DNA from: a virus
Length of the DNA: 27,219 bases
IMG/VR virus record: IMGVR_UViG_3300042565_000201
Span: 1-27,219 of that record
Strand: one strand, 5' to 3'
This document shows positions 7,295-13,740 of this stretch, piece by piece. Within the stretch, counting starts at the first letter, position 1; every line of letters begins with the position of its first letter. Under the pieces are notes generated by a model, which was not told the origin of the DNA, did no database searches, and worked only from the letters and a program-made list of their open reading frames with translations. Both the position numbers and the translations under genes were made by a program.

Positions 7295-7542
7295 CAGAGG
7301 TTACAACAAAGCCCCGCTGGGTCTGGCGTCGCGTATTAACCTACTTCGGCTTCACGGCTCTGTTAGCCATCGCTGCCGTCGGAGTGTTCCGTACTCCTGA
7401 TCCTCAGTGGGTGGCTATCGCGGCTATCATTAGTGCCTGGCTCATGCACACAGTATATGTGACGTCGGCAACCTTTGAAGACTTCACTCGTTTGACGCGC
7501 GCAGCGGCAGAAGGTATTCAGGCCGCACGAGGAGATGGCTGA
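7291..7542 (+). CDS. Holin, two membrane helices
   Basis: An 83-residue protein with a basic N-terminus (KPRWVWRRVL), a hydrophobic helix at about 15-33, a short polar turn (RTPDPQ), a second hydrophobic helix at about 40-60, and a charged C-terminal tail. Two helices, small size and position immediately before the lysozyme (TGATG overlap) are the class II holin pattern. Holins form lesions in the cytoplasmic membrane at a set time and let the endolysin reach peptidoglycan. Sequence family not identified beyond this. Confidence 0.75.
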   Translation: MTEVTTKPRWVWRRVLTYFGFTALLAIAAVGVFRTPDPQWVAIAAIISAWLMHTVYVTSATFEDFTRLTRAAAEGIQAARGDG

Positions 7543-7982
7543 TGACTGACATCAAACGAATCGGTAAAGCAGGTCTTGACCTTATCAAAGAATTTGAAGG
7601 TCTGAAGCTACGCGCGTATCTGTGCCCTGCAAAAGTGTGGACTATCGGCTACGGCTCGACAGGTCCGCACGTCACTGCCGGAAAAGTCATCACGAACGCT
7701 GAAGCAGAAGACTTGCTCAAGGAAGACTTGGCTCGATTTGAACGCGCTGTCACGGGTTTTGTTACCGTCCCGCTTACCCAGAACCAGTACGACGCTCTGG
7801 TATCGTTTGCGTTCAATGTCGGCATCTCGGCCTTGGAACGTTCCACCTTGCTGAGGCGCGTAAACGCCAAGCGGTTCGACGACGTACCCGCGGAGTTTCT
7901 TAAATGGAACCGCGCGGGAGGCCGTCCTCTTGCGGGCCTGACACGCCGTCGGGCTGCTGAAGCCGCGTTGTTCAAGTCATGA
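7542..7982 (+). CDS. Endolysin, GH24 lysozyme (muramidase)
   Basis: A 146-residue GH24 lysozyme that hydrolyses the MurNAc-GlcNAc bond of peptidoglycan. The catalytic region is residues 17-40: Glu19 in EFEGLKLRAY, Cys28 in YLCPAK, and Thr34 in WTIGYGST. The spacing of 9 and 6 residues equals T4 lysozyme Glu11, Asp20 and Thr26, so the Asp position is occupied by Cys, a substitution known in several phage members of this family. The C-terminal lobe has LTQNQYDALVSFAFNVG and the typical end WNRAGGRPLAGLTRRRAAEAALF. No signal-anchor is seen, so export depends on the holin. The stop overlaps the spanin start. Confidence 0.93.
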   Translation: MTDIKRIGKAGLDLIKEFEGLKLRAYLCPAKVWTIGYGSTGPHVTAGKVITNAEAEDLLKEDLARFERAVTGFVTVPLTQNQYDALVSFAFNVGISALERSTLLRRVNAKRFDDVPAEFLKWNRAGGRPLAGLTRRRAAEAALFKS

Positions 7983-8356
7983 ACAAATATCTAATCGTCG
8001 CGATCGCTATACTCACAGGCGTATCATCTGCCCTTGGCTGGTTCTTATATAACCAAATCCAAGAAAACGGTATGTTGAGTAAAGAACTCCAAGATATGGC
8101 TGGTGAGTTAGAAGCGCAAAGACTGGCGGCTAAGCTCGACCAACAAGAAGCGCGTGACAATTACGAAGCCTCCAGTCGATCTTGCCAAAACGCTATTAGG
8201 TCTGCGGTGGAAGCCGTGCGCCTTAAACCAATCGAGGTTCCACGATATGTTGAGAATGGCGATCCTAATCCCTTGTGCCCTGCTATCAGCTTGCGCGACG
8301 CCCAAAATTCTGGAGTTGGACCGTTCGTGCCCACCGGCCCTGACAGCAAAGATTGA
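7979..8356 (+). CDS. i-spanin (Rz-like inner membrane spanin)
   Basis: A 125-residue protein with one N-terminal membrane helix (about residues 4-24, YLIVAIAILTGVSSALGWFL), a periplasmic coiled-coil-like stretch (ELQDMAGELEAQRLAAKLDQ) and a proline-rich C-terminus. Rz proteins anchor in the inner membrane and bind the outer-membrane lipoprotein Rz1 to fuse the two membranes in the last lysis step. Position right after lysozyme and the overlapping lipoprotein frame support the call. The family has little sequence conservation, so it rests on architecture. Confidence 0.82.
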   Translation: MNKYLIVAIAILTGVSSALGWFLYNQIQENGMLSKELQDMAGELEAQRLAAKLDQQEARDNYEASSRSCQNAIRSAVEAVRLKPIEVPRYVENGDPNPLCPAISLRDAQNSGVGPFVPTGPDSKD

Positions 8357-8492
8357 GCCCGAACCTGTAGCTCCTGCGGATGCGCTTATGAACGAAGTGG
8401 CTACGGTGTTCATAGCCTCCGAGTTGATACCGTATATGCGCCGGAACATCGAACGACTTGATCAAGGTCGTGCGTGGTGTCTTAAAAAATGA
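8247..8492 (+). CDS. o-spanin (Rz1-like outer membrane lipoprotein), overlaps Rz
   Basis: An 81-residue lipoprotein in a different frame, overlapping the last 110 bases of the i-spanin gene. ATG 8247 is chosen because GAGG lies at 8234-8237, 9 bases upstream. The frame is open further upstream but that part only encodes Rz shadow sequence. The signal peptide MLRMAILIPCALLSAC ends in a lipobox LSAC with the lipidated Cys at residue 16, followed by a Pro/Ala-rich periplasmic part and two charged helical segments. It pairs with the i-spanin across the periplasm. The TGA overlaps the ATG of the next gene. Confidence 0.82.
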   Translation: MLRMAILIPCALLSACATPKILELDRSCPPALTAKIEPEPVAPADALMNEVATVFIASELIPYMRRNIERLDQGRAWCLKK

Positions 8493-9682
8493 TCCGCTCT
8501 GTTGATCCGGTTGAAGACGCCAAGGATGACCTTGACGCGCTTAAGCCATTTGCGACAGACCGTCAGCGTGAATATATCGACGCTATTCTGACCTATGGCG
8601 GGATGAAAGCGGCAAGCAAAGTCCTCGGCGTTTCGCATACAACAATCAGTAAAGCCATCAAAGCCACCCGAATTAAAGCCGCCATGCAGGGCCACTCGCC
8701 CAAGCATGACATGGTTCATGACGTTCCAAATCCGTTTATCGTCAAGGGCGTCTCGACCTATTATAATCGCGATGGTGTAGCGGCTGGGCAGTGGGTTAAG
8801 TCCACCTTAGACCAATCCGCCTATCAAGCCGCATTGCAGGCGATGGCTGACGGTATATCGGCAGGTATCACGCCGCGGGCTACGATACCAAAACCGACAG
8901 AGGTAGATACTGATCTACTTACGATTTATCCATTAGGAGACCCCCACTCGGGTCTTTACTCGTGGATCAAGGAGACGGGTCACACGTTCGATCTAGCCGA
9001 GTATGAGCGTATCAATACGCTCGCTATCGACGCGATCATGTTGGGTTCTCCTAAGAGTGACACTGCTTTGTATATCGACCTTGGTGATACCGTTCACGCG
9101 CATGACGATAAGAAGCGAACGCCAGGATCAGGGCACTATCTTGATGTCTCGGGCCGTATCTGTGAAGCCATCGAAAGCTCCTTCAAACTTAAAACCTATC
9201 ATATCGACAGATTATTAGAGCATCATAACAATGTGATCTTCAGGCTTAACCGCGGCAATCACGATCCCGTTACAGCCGTCGCAATCTCGGGTATGGTTCG
9301 TGAGCGTTACAGGCTTAACCCACGCGTCACTGTCGTTGATCCATACAACCCGTACTGGTATTACGAGTTTGGTAAAGTCATGATCGCCACTGCCCATGGC
9401 GATGGGGCGAAGGCTCCTCAGATGGGTCCGGTCATGGCAAACGATCAAGCCGAGATGTGGGGGCGGACTAAACATCGCTACTGTTTCTTGGGCCACGTTC
9501 ACCACTGGAAGGGTGAGAATTTCCCCGGCGTCACGGTAGAATACTTCGGAACCTTAGCTGCACCAGACTTCTACAGCCACCATGCTGGGTACAGATCGAC
9601 GCGAGAAATTAAGTCGATTACGCTCCATAGAGAACACGGCAGATGGGGCAGCGTAGAACGGAACGTTTCTGCATTTGCGTAA
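8489..9682 (+). CDS. Calcineurin-like metallophosphoesterase with N-terminal HTH
   Basis: A 397-residue protein. Residues about 25-62 form a helix-turn-helix (GGMKAASKVLGVSHTTISKA), probably DNA binding. The metallophosphoesterase domain from about 140 has all core motifs: GDPH at 150-153, GDTVH at 199-203, GNHD at 256-259, HGD at 303-305, GHVH at 335-338. These bind two metal ions and hydrolyse phosphodiesters. Comparable phage proteins are often annotated as SbcD-like or metallophosphatase, but the real substrate is unknown. It sits between the lysis and fibre genes and shares an ATGA with Rz1. Its last 17 bases are the first copy of the downstream intergenic repeat. Confidence 0.85.
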   Translation: MIRSVDPVEDAKDDLDALKPFATDRQREYIDAILTYGGMKAASKVLGVSHTTISKAIKATRIKAAMQGHSPKHDMVHDVPNPFIVKGVSTYYNRDGVAAGQWVKSTLDQSAYQAALQAMADGISAGITPRATIPKPTEVDTDLLTIYPLGDPHSGLYSWIKETGHTFDLAEYERINTLAIDAIMLGSPKSDTALYIDLGDTVHAHDDKKRTPGSGHYLDVSGRICEAIESSFKLKTYHIDRLLEHHNNVIFRLNRGNHDPVTAVAISGMVRERYRLNPRVTVVDPYNPYWYYEFGKVMIATAHGDGAKAPQMGPVMANDQAEMWGRTKHRYCFLGHVHHWKGENFPGVTVEYFGTLAAPDFYSHHAGYRSTREIKSITLHREHGRWGSVERNVSAFA

Positions 9683-9854
9683 CTTATCAGGTAGTCATAG
9701 TCACGGTATGAACCTATGATAAAATATGAAAACCACCTATCTGCATTTGCGTGATTACCTCAGACGGTAAAATTTGCAGGTAGAGCCGGTATAAAGCCCC
9801 CTGTTTATCGCGAACAGTAAGATTTATGGACAAATCATTTCTGCATTTGCGTAA
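9666..9854 (+). repeat. Three spaced copies of CTGCATTTGCGT, first in the end of the phosphoesterase gene
   Basis: CTGCATTTGCGT occurs at 9669-9680, 9741-9752 and 9841-9852. Copies one and three agree over 17 bases, TTTCTGCATTTGCGTAA (9666-9682 and 9838-9854). Spacings are 72 and 100 bases. After copies one and two the sequence also shares CAGGTAG and CGGTATRAA, so the unit may be a longer diverged module. I found no other copy elsewhere in the window by eye. Not CRISPR-like: three units, uneven spacing. Confidence 0.85.
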
Positions 9855-9922
9855 TTCCAACTATAGCTTTATCTGCGTGGCTGGTGTAGTAGGGACTTGA
9901 CAAACTAAATCGGGAGATTCCC
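9683..9922. other. Noncoding gap between phosphoesterase and fibre region
   Basis: The longest stretch without a gene. It is AT-richer than its flanks and holds two of the three repeat cores, a candidate promoter, and short hairpins such as TTACC/GGTAA near 9755-9770 and CTGTT/AACAG near 9801-9817. None is followed by a T run, so no terminator is called. A CGGGAG ribosome site at 9911-9916 serves the small gene at 9923. Confidence 0.6.
9692..9720 (+). promoter_or_regulatory. Candidate sigma70-type promoter with overlapping dyad
   Basis: TAGTCA (9692-9697, four of six) and TATGAT (9715-9720, five of six) are 17 bases apart. A 6-base inverted repeat, TCATAG (9695-9700) and CTATGA (9714-9719), overlaps both boxes and could be an operator. 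It lies in the 240-base gap before the fibre genes. Predicted only. Confidence 0.45.
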
Positions 9923-10048
9923 ATGCCTATGAACCGTGCATCCATGAACAAGCAAATGACCAAATCCCCTATGCCAGCTAAAGGCAAAAAGGGTAAAGCA
10001 GCTATGCCTGCTCCGATGAAAATGAAAAAGGGTGGCAAGGTCTGCTAG
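9923..10048 (+). CDS. 41-residue Lys/Met-rich basic protein
   Basis: A short frame from ATG 9923 with CGGGAG 6 bases before it and TAG at 10046-10048, two bases before the next ATG. It contains 8 Met, 10 Lys and 1 Arg and no Asp or Glu, with a repeated pattern of Met-Pro-Ala-Lys and a C-terminus MKMKKGGKVC. Disordered and nucleic-acid-binding by composition. The KKGGKV ending resembles short segments found in other podovirus small proteins, but I do not know the family. The strong ribosome site, tight spacing and lack of stops support a real gene. Possible roles: DNA condensation, scaffold cofactor or virion minor component, all speculative. Confidence 0.65.
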   Translation: MPMNRASMNKQMTKSPMPAKGKKGKAAMPAPMKMKKGGKVC

Positions 10049-10050
10049 GC

Positions 10051-10311
10051 ATGGATAAGTATCGTCGGTTCAAGCGCGCAGAAATGCTGATACCCGGTCT
10101 TGCGATCAAGCACGAGCTTGCTCAACGAGACCGAGATATGCTTGAGCAGAGAACTGGCGAAGTGTCCGACCCTTATCTTAGACGGAAGCAGATGTTAGAG
10201 TCTGCTTACCAAGAGATTGCAGGAACTAAAGGTCTGGCCCGCATGGCTCGGGCAGACCACAAGTACAAAACTGGCACGCACCGTTTGCGTCTGCTAGAAC
10301 GTAAACTCTAA
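10051..10311 (+). CDS. Small basic helical protein, unknown function
   Basis: An 86-residue protein rich in Arg, Lys, Glu and Leu and predicted helical throughout (AIKHELAQRDRDMLEQRTGE; YLRRKQMLESAYQEI), with a basic end (HKYKTGTHRLRLLERKL). It starts two bases after the previous TAG and is probably coupled to it. No signal or membrane segment. I do not recognise it. Between the repeat region and fibre genes it could be a regulatory or assembly protein. Confidence 0.65.
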   Translation: MDKYRRFKRAEMLIPGLAIKHELAQRDRDMLEQRTGEVSDPYLRRKQMLESAYQEIAGTKGLARMARADHKYKTGTHRLRLLERKL

Positions 10312-10321
10312 GGAGACCGCT

Positions 10322-10765
10322 GTGTCTAAAACCGACGCTTGGGAAAACGCCCTACTTCTGTTGTTGTTCAATAACACCAACGCCGCAAACATTGGCGATG
10401 CGACAGGCTTGCGCGGTTCTTCGACTGCCGGCACCTTGTTCTTTTCGCTGCATACAGCAGACCCTGGTGAAGCAGGAAACCAGACCACGAACGAGGTTTC
10501 TTACGGAAGCTATGCCCGTGTGTCAATCAACCGCGCTTCAGGCGCAGGCGGCTTTACTGTAACGGGCGCTAGTGTTTCTCCAACCACGCAACCTGTCAAC
10601 TTCGCGGCTTGTACCAGTGGCTCTGCAACCGCTACTCACTTTGGTATCGGCACTGCTTCGAGCGGTACGGGAGTGCTGTTGTACAAAGGTGCGCTAAGCG
10701 CTTCTATCGCTATTTCCTCTGGCGTTACGCCCCAAGCGCAGACCGTTACCGTTACGGAAGACTAA
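10322..10765 (+). CDS. Virion / tail-fibre-associated protein
   Basis: A 147-residue protein starting at GTG 10322 with AAGGAG upstream. The N-terminal part (LLFNNTNAANIGDATGL, SLHTADPGEAG, YARVSINR) is a pattern shared by many phage proteins annotated as tail or fibre structural proteins, and the C-terminal half is Ser/Thr/Ala-rich beta sequence. It opens a run of appendage genes. Probably a virion surface or fibre-linked component; exact role unknown. Confidence 0.7.
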   Translation: MSKTDAWENALLLLLFNNTNAANIGDATGLRGSSTAGTLFFSLHTADPGEAGNQTTNEVSYGSYARVSINRASGAGGFTVTGASVSPTTQPVNFAACTSGSATATHFGIGTASSGTGVLLYKGALSASIAISSGVTPQAQTVTVTED

Positions 10766-10768
10766 TCC

Positions 10769-11584
10769 ATGACGGTTCTCGTCGATCTCGTTCAGCAAAC
10801 TACGGCCACTACGGGCACTGGCACCATCACACTTGGCGCGGCGGTAACGGGCTTCCGCACGGTTGCGGGGGCTGGGATTGCTGATGGCGTTGTCGTGTCC
10901 TATGCCATTCAAGACGGTACTAATCGCGAGACCGGAACGGGCACGGTCGGCAGCTCTGGCACGACCCTGACGCGAACGCTTCTGGCCTCTAGCACGGGTT
11001 CGCTCTTGAACCTTAGCGGCTCGGCTGTGGTTGGGATCGCGCCTAATGCAGTGGACTTTGTTTTCACAGGCAAACAAACGATCTTCATCCCAGCCTCGGC
11101 AATGCTTCCGCGCATCACCAATGGGCCAAGCCTTGGTTCGCTGGAGACCGCCACCAATCGCGTCAACGTCTCAACGCTGGACTTCGATCCAACCACACAA
11201 GAGTTCGCGCAGTTCCAGATCGCCATGCCTAAGTCATGGGATGAAGGCACGGTGACTTACGAGGTTATTTGGTATCATCCAGCTACGACGACTAACTTCG
11301 GCGTGGTTTGGTCTCTAGCAGGCGTTGCCCTGTCAGACACCAATGCTCTGGACACGGCTTTTGGAACAGCGGTTCAGGTCACTGATGCCGGCGGCACGAC
11401 AAATGCGGTCTATGACAGCCCCGAAAGCGGCGCGGTTACGATTGGCAACACGCCTGCCGAGAACGACTATGTGATATTCCAGATTGCGCGTGTTCCGGCT
11501 GACGGCTCTGACACAATGGCTGTCGATGCACGGTTGTTGGGTATTCGTCTATTCTACACGACTAACGCAGGGAATGACGCCTGA
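10769..11584 (+). CDS. Tail fibre / virion structural protein
   Basis: A 271-residue beta-rich protein. Residues 1-95 (TATTGTGTITLGAAVTGFRT, then SYAIQDGTNRETGTGTV and LTRTLLASSTGSLLNLSG) form an N-terminal module I have seen in many phage virion proteins. A middle strand-rich part (FIPASAMLPRI; FQIAMPKSWDEGTVTYEV) precedes a C-terminal jelly-roll-like domain with FQIARVPADGSD. The second half resembles head-fibre or receptor-contact domains. The TGA overlaps the start of the glycine-rich gene. Confidence 0.7.
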   Translation: MTVLVDLVQQTTATTGTGTITLGAAVTGFRTVAGAGIADGVVVSYAIQDGTNRETGTGTVGSSGTTLTRTLLASSTGSLLNLSGSAVVGIAPNAVDFVFTGKQTIFIPASAMLPRITNGPSLGSLETATNRVNVSTLDFDPTTQEFAQFQIAMPKSWDEGTVTYEVIWYHPATTTNFGVVWSLAGVALSDTNALDTAFGTAVQVTDAGGTTNAVYDSPESGAVTIGNTPAENDYVIFQIARVPADGSDTMAVDARLLGIRLFYTTNAGNDA

Positions 11585-12426
11585 TGTTGCGGGTCAATAA
11601 CCTTAATGGTTTTGGGGCGCGGCGCCTGCCAATCATTAACTATCTGCTTGTCGGCGGCGGTGGTGGTGGCGGCGGTTTCGGCGGCGGCGGTGCTGGTGGG
11701 CAGGTTCAGACTGGAACCGTAACCCTAACAGCCGGACAAGTACTTACTATTGAAATAGGTACGGGTGGTAACGGCGGATCGTCCTCGCGTACATCTGGGA
11801 CAGCAGGCGGTGTAACAACCGCGACTGGTCTACCTTCCGCGCTAGGTGGAACGGGCGGCGGCGGGCTTGATATTAACGGCTTCAACGCGAACGGGACAAC
11901 GACCGCCAACGGTTCTGGTGCGGGTCTTTATGGCGGCGCGACGGGCGGTAGCGGTGCGGCTGGCGGCTTTGCTGGCGGCGGCTCCCCAAGCAATGGCGCT
12001 GGCGGCGGCGCTGGTGCGGGTGGCGCAGGGTCCAATGGCGGAGCGGGGGTTTCGGGTGCTGGCGGCGCAGGCATCGACTCGCCAATCTCTGGCACCTTAA
12101 CAAATTACGGCGCAGGCGGTGGTGGCGGCGGCAACGGGGATACCGCTGACCTGATCACGGCAGGCGCGGCTGGTGGCTCATCTGGGGGCGCAGGACAACA
12201 AGCTGCCGCAGGGGGTAACGCCCCGGCAAACCGAGGCGGCGGTGGCGGCGGAAGCGGTCAAGATGCGTCGTTAAACAACTTTGCGGGCGGAAACGGCGGT
12301 AGCGGTGTGACGATTTTCACCTACCCAACTGGCTCAATGACCGCGACGGGCGGCACAATCACCACGAGCGGCGGTAATACTATCCACGCATTTACGTCAA
12401 ACGGCACCTTCACGAGGACGGCGTGA
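11584..12426 (+). CDS. Glycine-rich tail/fibre protein
   Basis: A 280-residue protein with a short lead, then NYLLVGGGGGGGGFGGGGAG near residues 20-39 and long stretches of Gly, Ala, Ser and Asn up to about 235, ending in a beta-rich tip (GSGVTIFTYPTGSMTATGGT then FTSNGTFTRTA). This is the glycine-rich domain type found in phage fibre ends, where polyglycine helices can pack into a receptor-binding tip as in the S16 gp38 adhesin. Related domains also occur in other secreted proteins, so adhesin function is inference. G+C is high partly because of glycine codons. Confidence 0.75.
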   Translation: MLRVNNLNGFGARRLPIINYLLVGGGGGGGGFGGGGAGGQVQTGTVTLTAGQVLTIEIGTGGNGGSSSRTSGTAGGVTTATGLPSALGGTGGGGLDINGFNANGTTTANGSGAGLYGGATGGSGAAGGFAGGGSPSNGAGGGAGAGGAGSNGGAGVSGAGGAGIDSPISGTLTNYGAGGGGGGNGDTADLITAGAAGGSSGGAGQQAAAGGNAPANRGGGGGGSGQDASLNNFAGGNGGSGVTIFTYPTGSMTATGGTITTSGGNTIHAFTSNGTFTRTA

Positions 12427-12881
12427 CCCAACTACAAGAATACGCACTGATCCAAAACAACCAGATCATCCGCACCGAGTGGTTCAAGCGGCCTAGCCTT
12501 GTGCCTGCCGGTGACTGGTGCGTGGTTGGTGAGGTCACGCCTGACTTTGATCCTGCGACGCACCAACTCGGCAGCAAAACCTTGCAGGTGCTGGAAGACG
12601 ATACAGTGGCCTATGTATGGTCTGTCGTTGAATTGCCGCCTCCGCAAGTGCCAGATCAAATCCAAATGTGGCAGGCTCGTGCAATCCTGTTTCGGTCTGG
12701 CTTACTCGGCCAAGTCGAGCAGGCGGTAAAGGCGGCAACCAATCCCGAAATCGAAATTGCGTGGGAATATGCGCCAAACGTGGTGCGGCAGTCTGCTTTC
12801 GTCTCGGCAATGGCTGCGGCCATCAATCTCGACAACGCAACAATCGACAACCTGTTTATCGAGGGGGCTAAGATCAGATAA
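12423..12881 (+). CDS. Tail fibre assembly-like protein
   Basis: A 152-residue protein from GTG 12423, overlapping the stop of the glycine-rich fibre gene. The N-terminal half is short strands with a QEYALIQNNQIIRTEWF opening and a proline hinge (ELPPPQVPDQ). The C-terminal half is helical (MWQARAILFRSGLLGQVEQA, then AWEYAPNVVRQSAFV and INLDNATIDNLF), the build of small proteins encoded after phage fibres that act as fibre assembly chaperones. Position right after a fibre tip gene supports this. Function in this phage not proven. Confidence 0.6.
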   Translation: MTQLQEYALIQNNQIIRTEWFKRPSLVPAGDWCVVGEVTPDFDPATHQLGSKTLQVLEDDTVAYVWSVVELPPPQVPDQIQMWQARAILFRSGLLGQVEQAVKAATNPEIEIAWEYAPNVVRQSAFVSAMAAAINLDNATIDNLFIEGAKIR

Positions 12882-13321
12882 TGGCTGACATCATCGCTGA
12901 AAAAGTTGCGGAGTTCGATGCCGCGCTTCCAGATTGGGAGGTCGCGCGCATCCTCAACGAACCCGACGAGACGCTCCCAGAAATCGTCGAGATCCAGTCG
13001 AAACTGATTGGGCCGGGGCTAATCATGGAGACGCTCGGAGCGGACGCAGGGGCGGCTGTGCTCGACGCGCTGGAGGTTCTGGCCCAGAGCATCCCGCGCG
13101 TGAAGTGGGCGATGCTCCTCATCAAGGGTGCAGGCGCGGATGCCGGGTCGGAAATGGTGCGCGATCAGATGGACGCACTGGCGACCCAAGGCGTGATTAC
13201 CGCCGCACAAGCTGACGCGGTAAAGCGGCTTGGCGAAATTCGACGTCAGCCTTCTTGGGCGGAACATAACAATATCGAGGTCACGGCGCGAACCGTTGGC
13301 TTGGCGCGAGGAGGTGTATAA
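12881..13321 (+). CDS. Hypothetical helical protein in fibre cassette
   Basis: A 146-residue, mainly helical, slightly acidic protein (LPDWEVARILNEPDETLPEI; TLGADAGAAVLDALEVLAQ) with IPRVKWAMLLIKGAGADAGS in the middle. No membrane segment or signal. Both ends overlap neighbours by one base (TAATG type). Coding bias is strongly GC-rich. I do not recognise the family well enough to name it; an assembly factor or minor virion protein would fit its neighbours. Confidence 0.65.
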   Translation: MADIIAEKVAEFDAALPDWEVARILNEPDETLPEIVEIQSKLIGPGLIMETLGADAGAAVLDALEVLAQSIPRVKWAMLLIKGAGADAGSEMVRDQMDALATQGVITAAQADAVKRLGEIRRQPSWAEHNNIEVTARTVGLARGGV

Positions 13322-13740
13322 TGGCAGTCGCAAAATGGGCTTCACCCGGGTCTCGCTCGTCGAACCTCGCTGGCACCGCGCTCAATTCGCTGGCCAACGG
13401 CTCGGCATCATCGCTGATCAGTTATGACAACAGCAGCAACCGTGACCTCTACGCGGCGGTGGCCGTCAAGCTTGGGTCGATCACTCCGGGCACGGGCGGC
13501 AGCGTCACGCTGCGGGTCTATGCGGGCGACGGGACGGACCTGCCGAACGCGAACGGCGGGGCCTTTGACAGCTACACGGCGGCGTTGGCTTCTGGCGCGT
13601 CTGCGAAGGTTGTCACGTTCCCGATGGTGCGGCTCTACCCCTTTCCCTGCCGCTTGCAGATTGTGAACAATGCTGGCGTGTCGTTCGCCGCGAGCGCGAA
13701 TGAACTGTACGTCCGCACGTATAATGAGGATGTCAGCTAA
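13321..13740 (+). CDS. Virion structural protein, beta-rich
   Basis: A 139-residue protein with a very good GGAGGTG ribosome site overlapping the previous gene end. It is low in charge and beta-rich (DLYAAVAVKLGSITPGTGGS; VTLRVYAGDGTDLPN), ending NNAGVSFAASANELYVRTYNED. The end pattern is shared by small proteins in tail regions of alphaproteobacterial phages and prophages as I recall them. Probably a fibre or baseplate-type small subunit; uncertain. Confidence 0.65.
   Translation: MAVAKWASPGSRSSNLAGTALNSLANGSASSLISYDNSSNRDLYAAVAVKLGSITPGTGGSVTLRVYAGDGTDLPNANGGAFDSYTAALASGASAKVVTFPMVRLYPFPCRLQIVNNAGVSFAASANELYVRTYNEDVS

Noticed and set aside
8154-8246. Extended Rz1 from ATG 8154
   Set aside because: The added residues would destroy the N-terminal signal peptide and lipobox; ATG 8247 has its own GAGG site.
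9666-9854. CRISPR-like array
   Set aside because: Only three 12-17 base copies, unequal spacing of 72 and 100 bases, first copy coding, and no cas gene nearby.
9897-9925. TTGACA at 9897-9902 as a -35 box
   Set aside because: A 17-base spacer leads to CCCATG, no -10 match, and the region is the ribosome site of the small gene.
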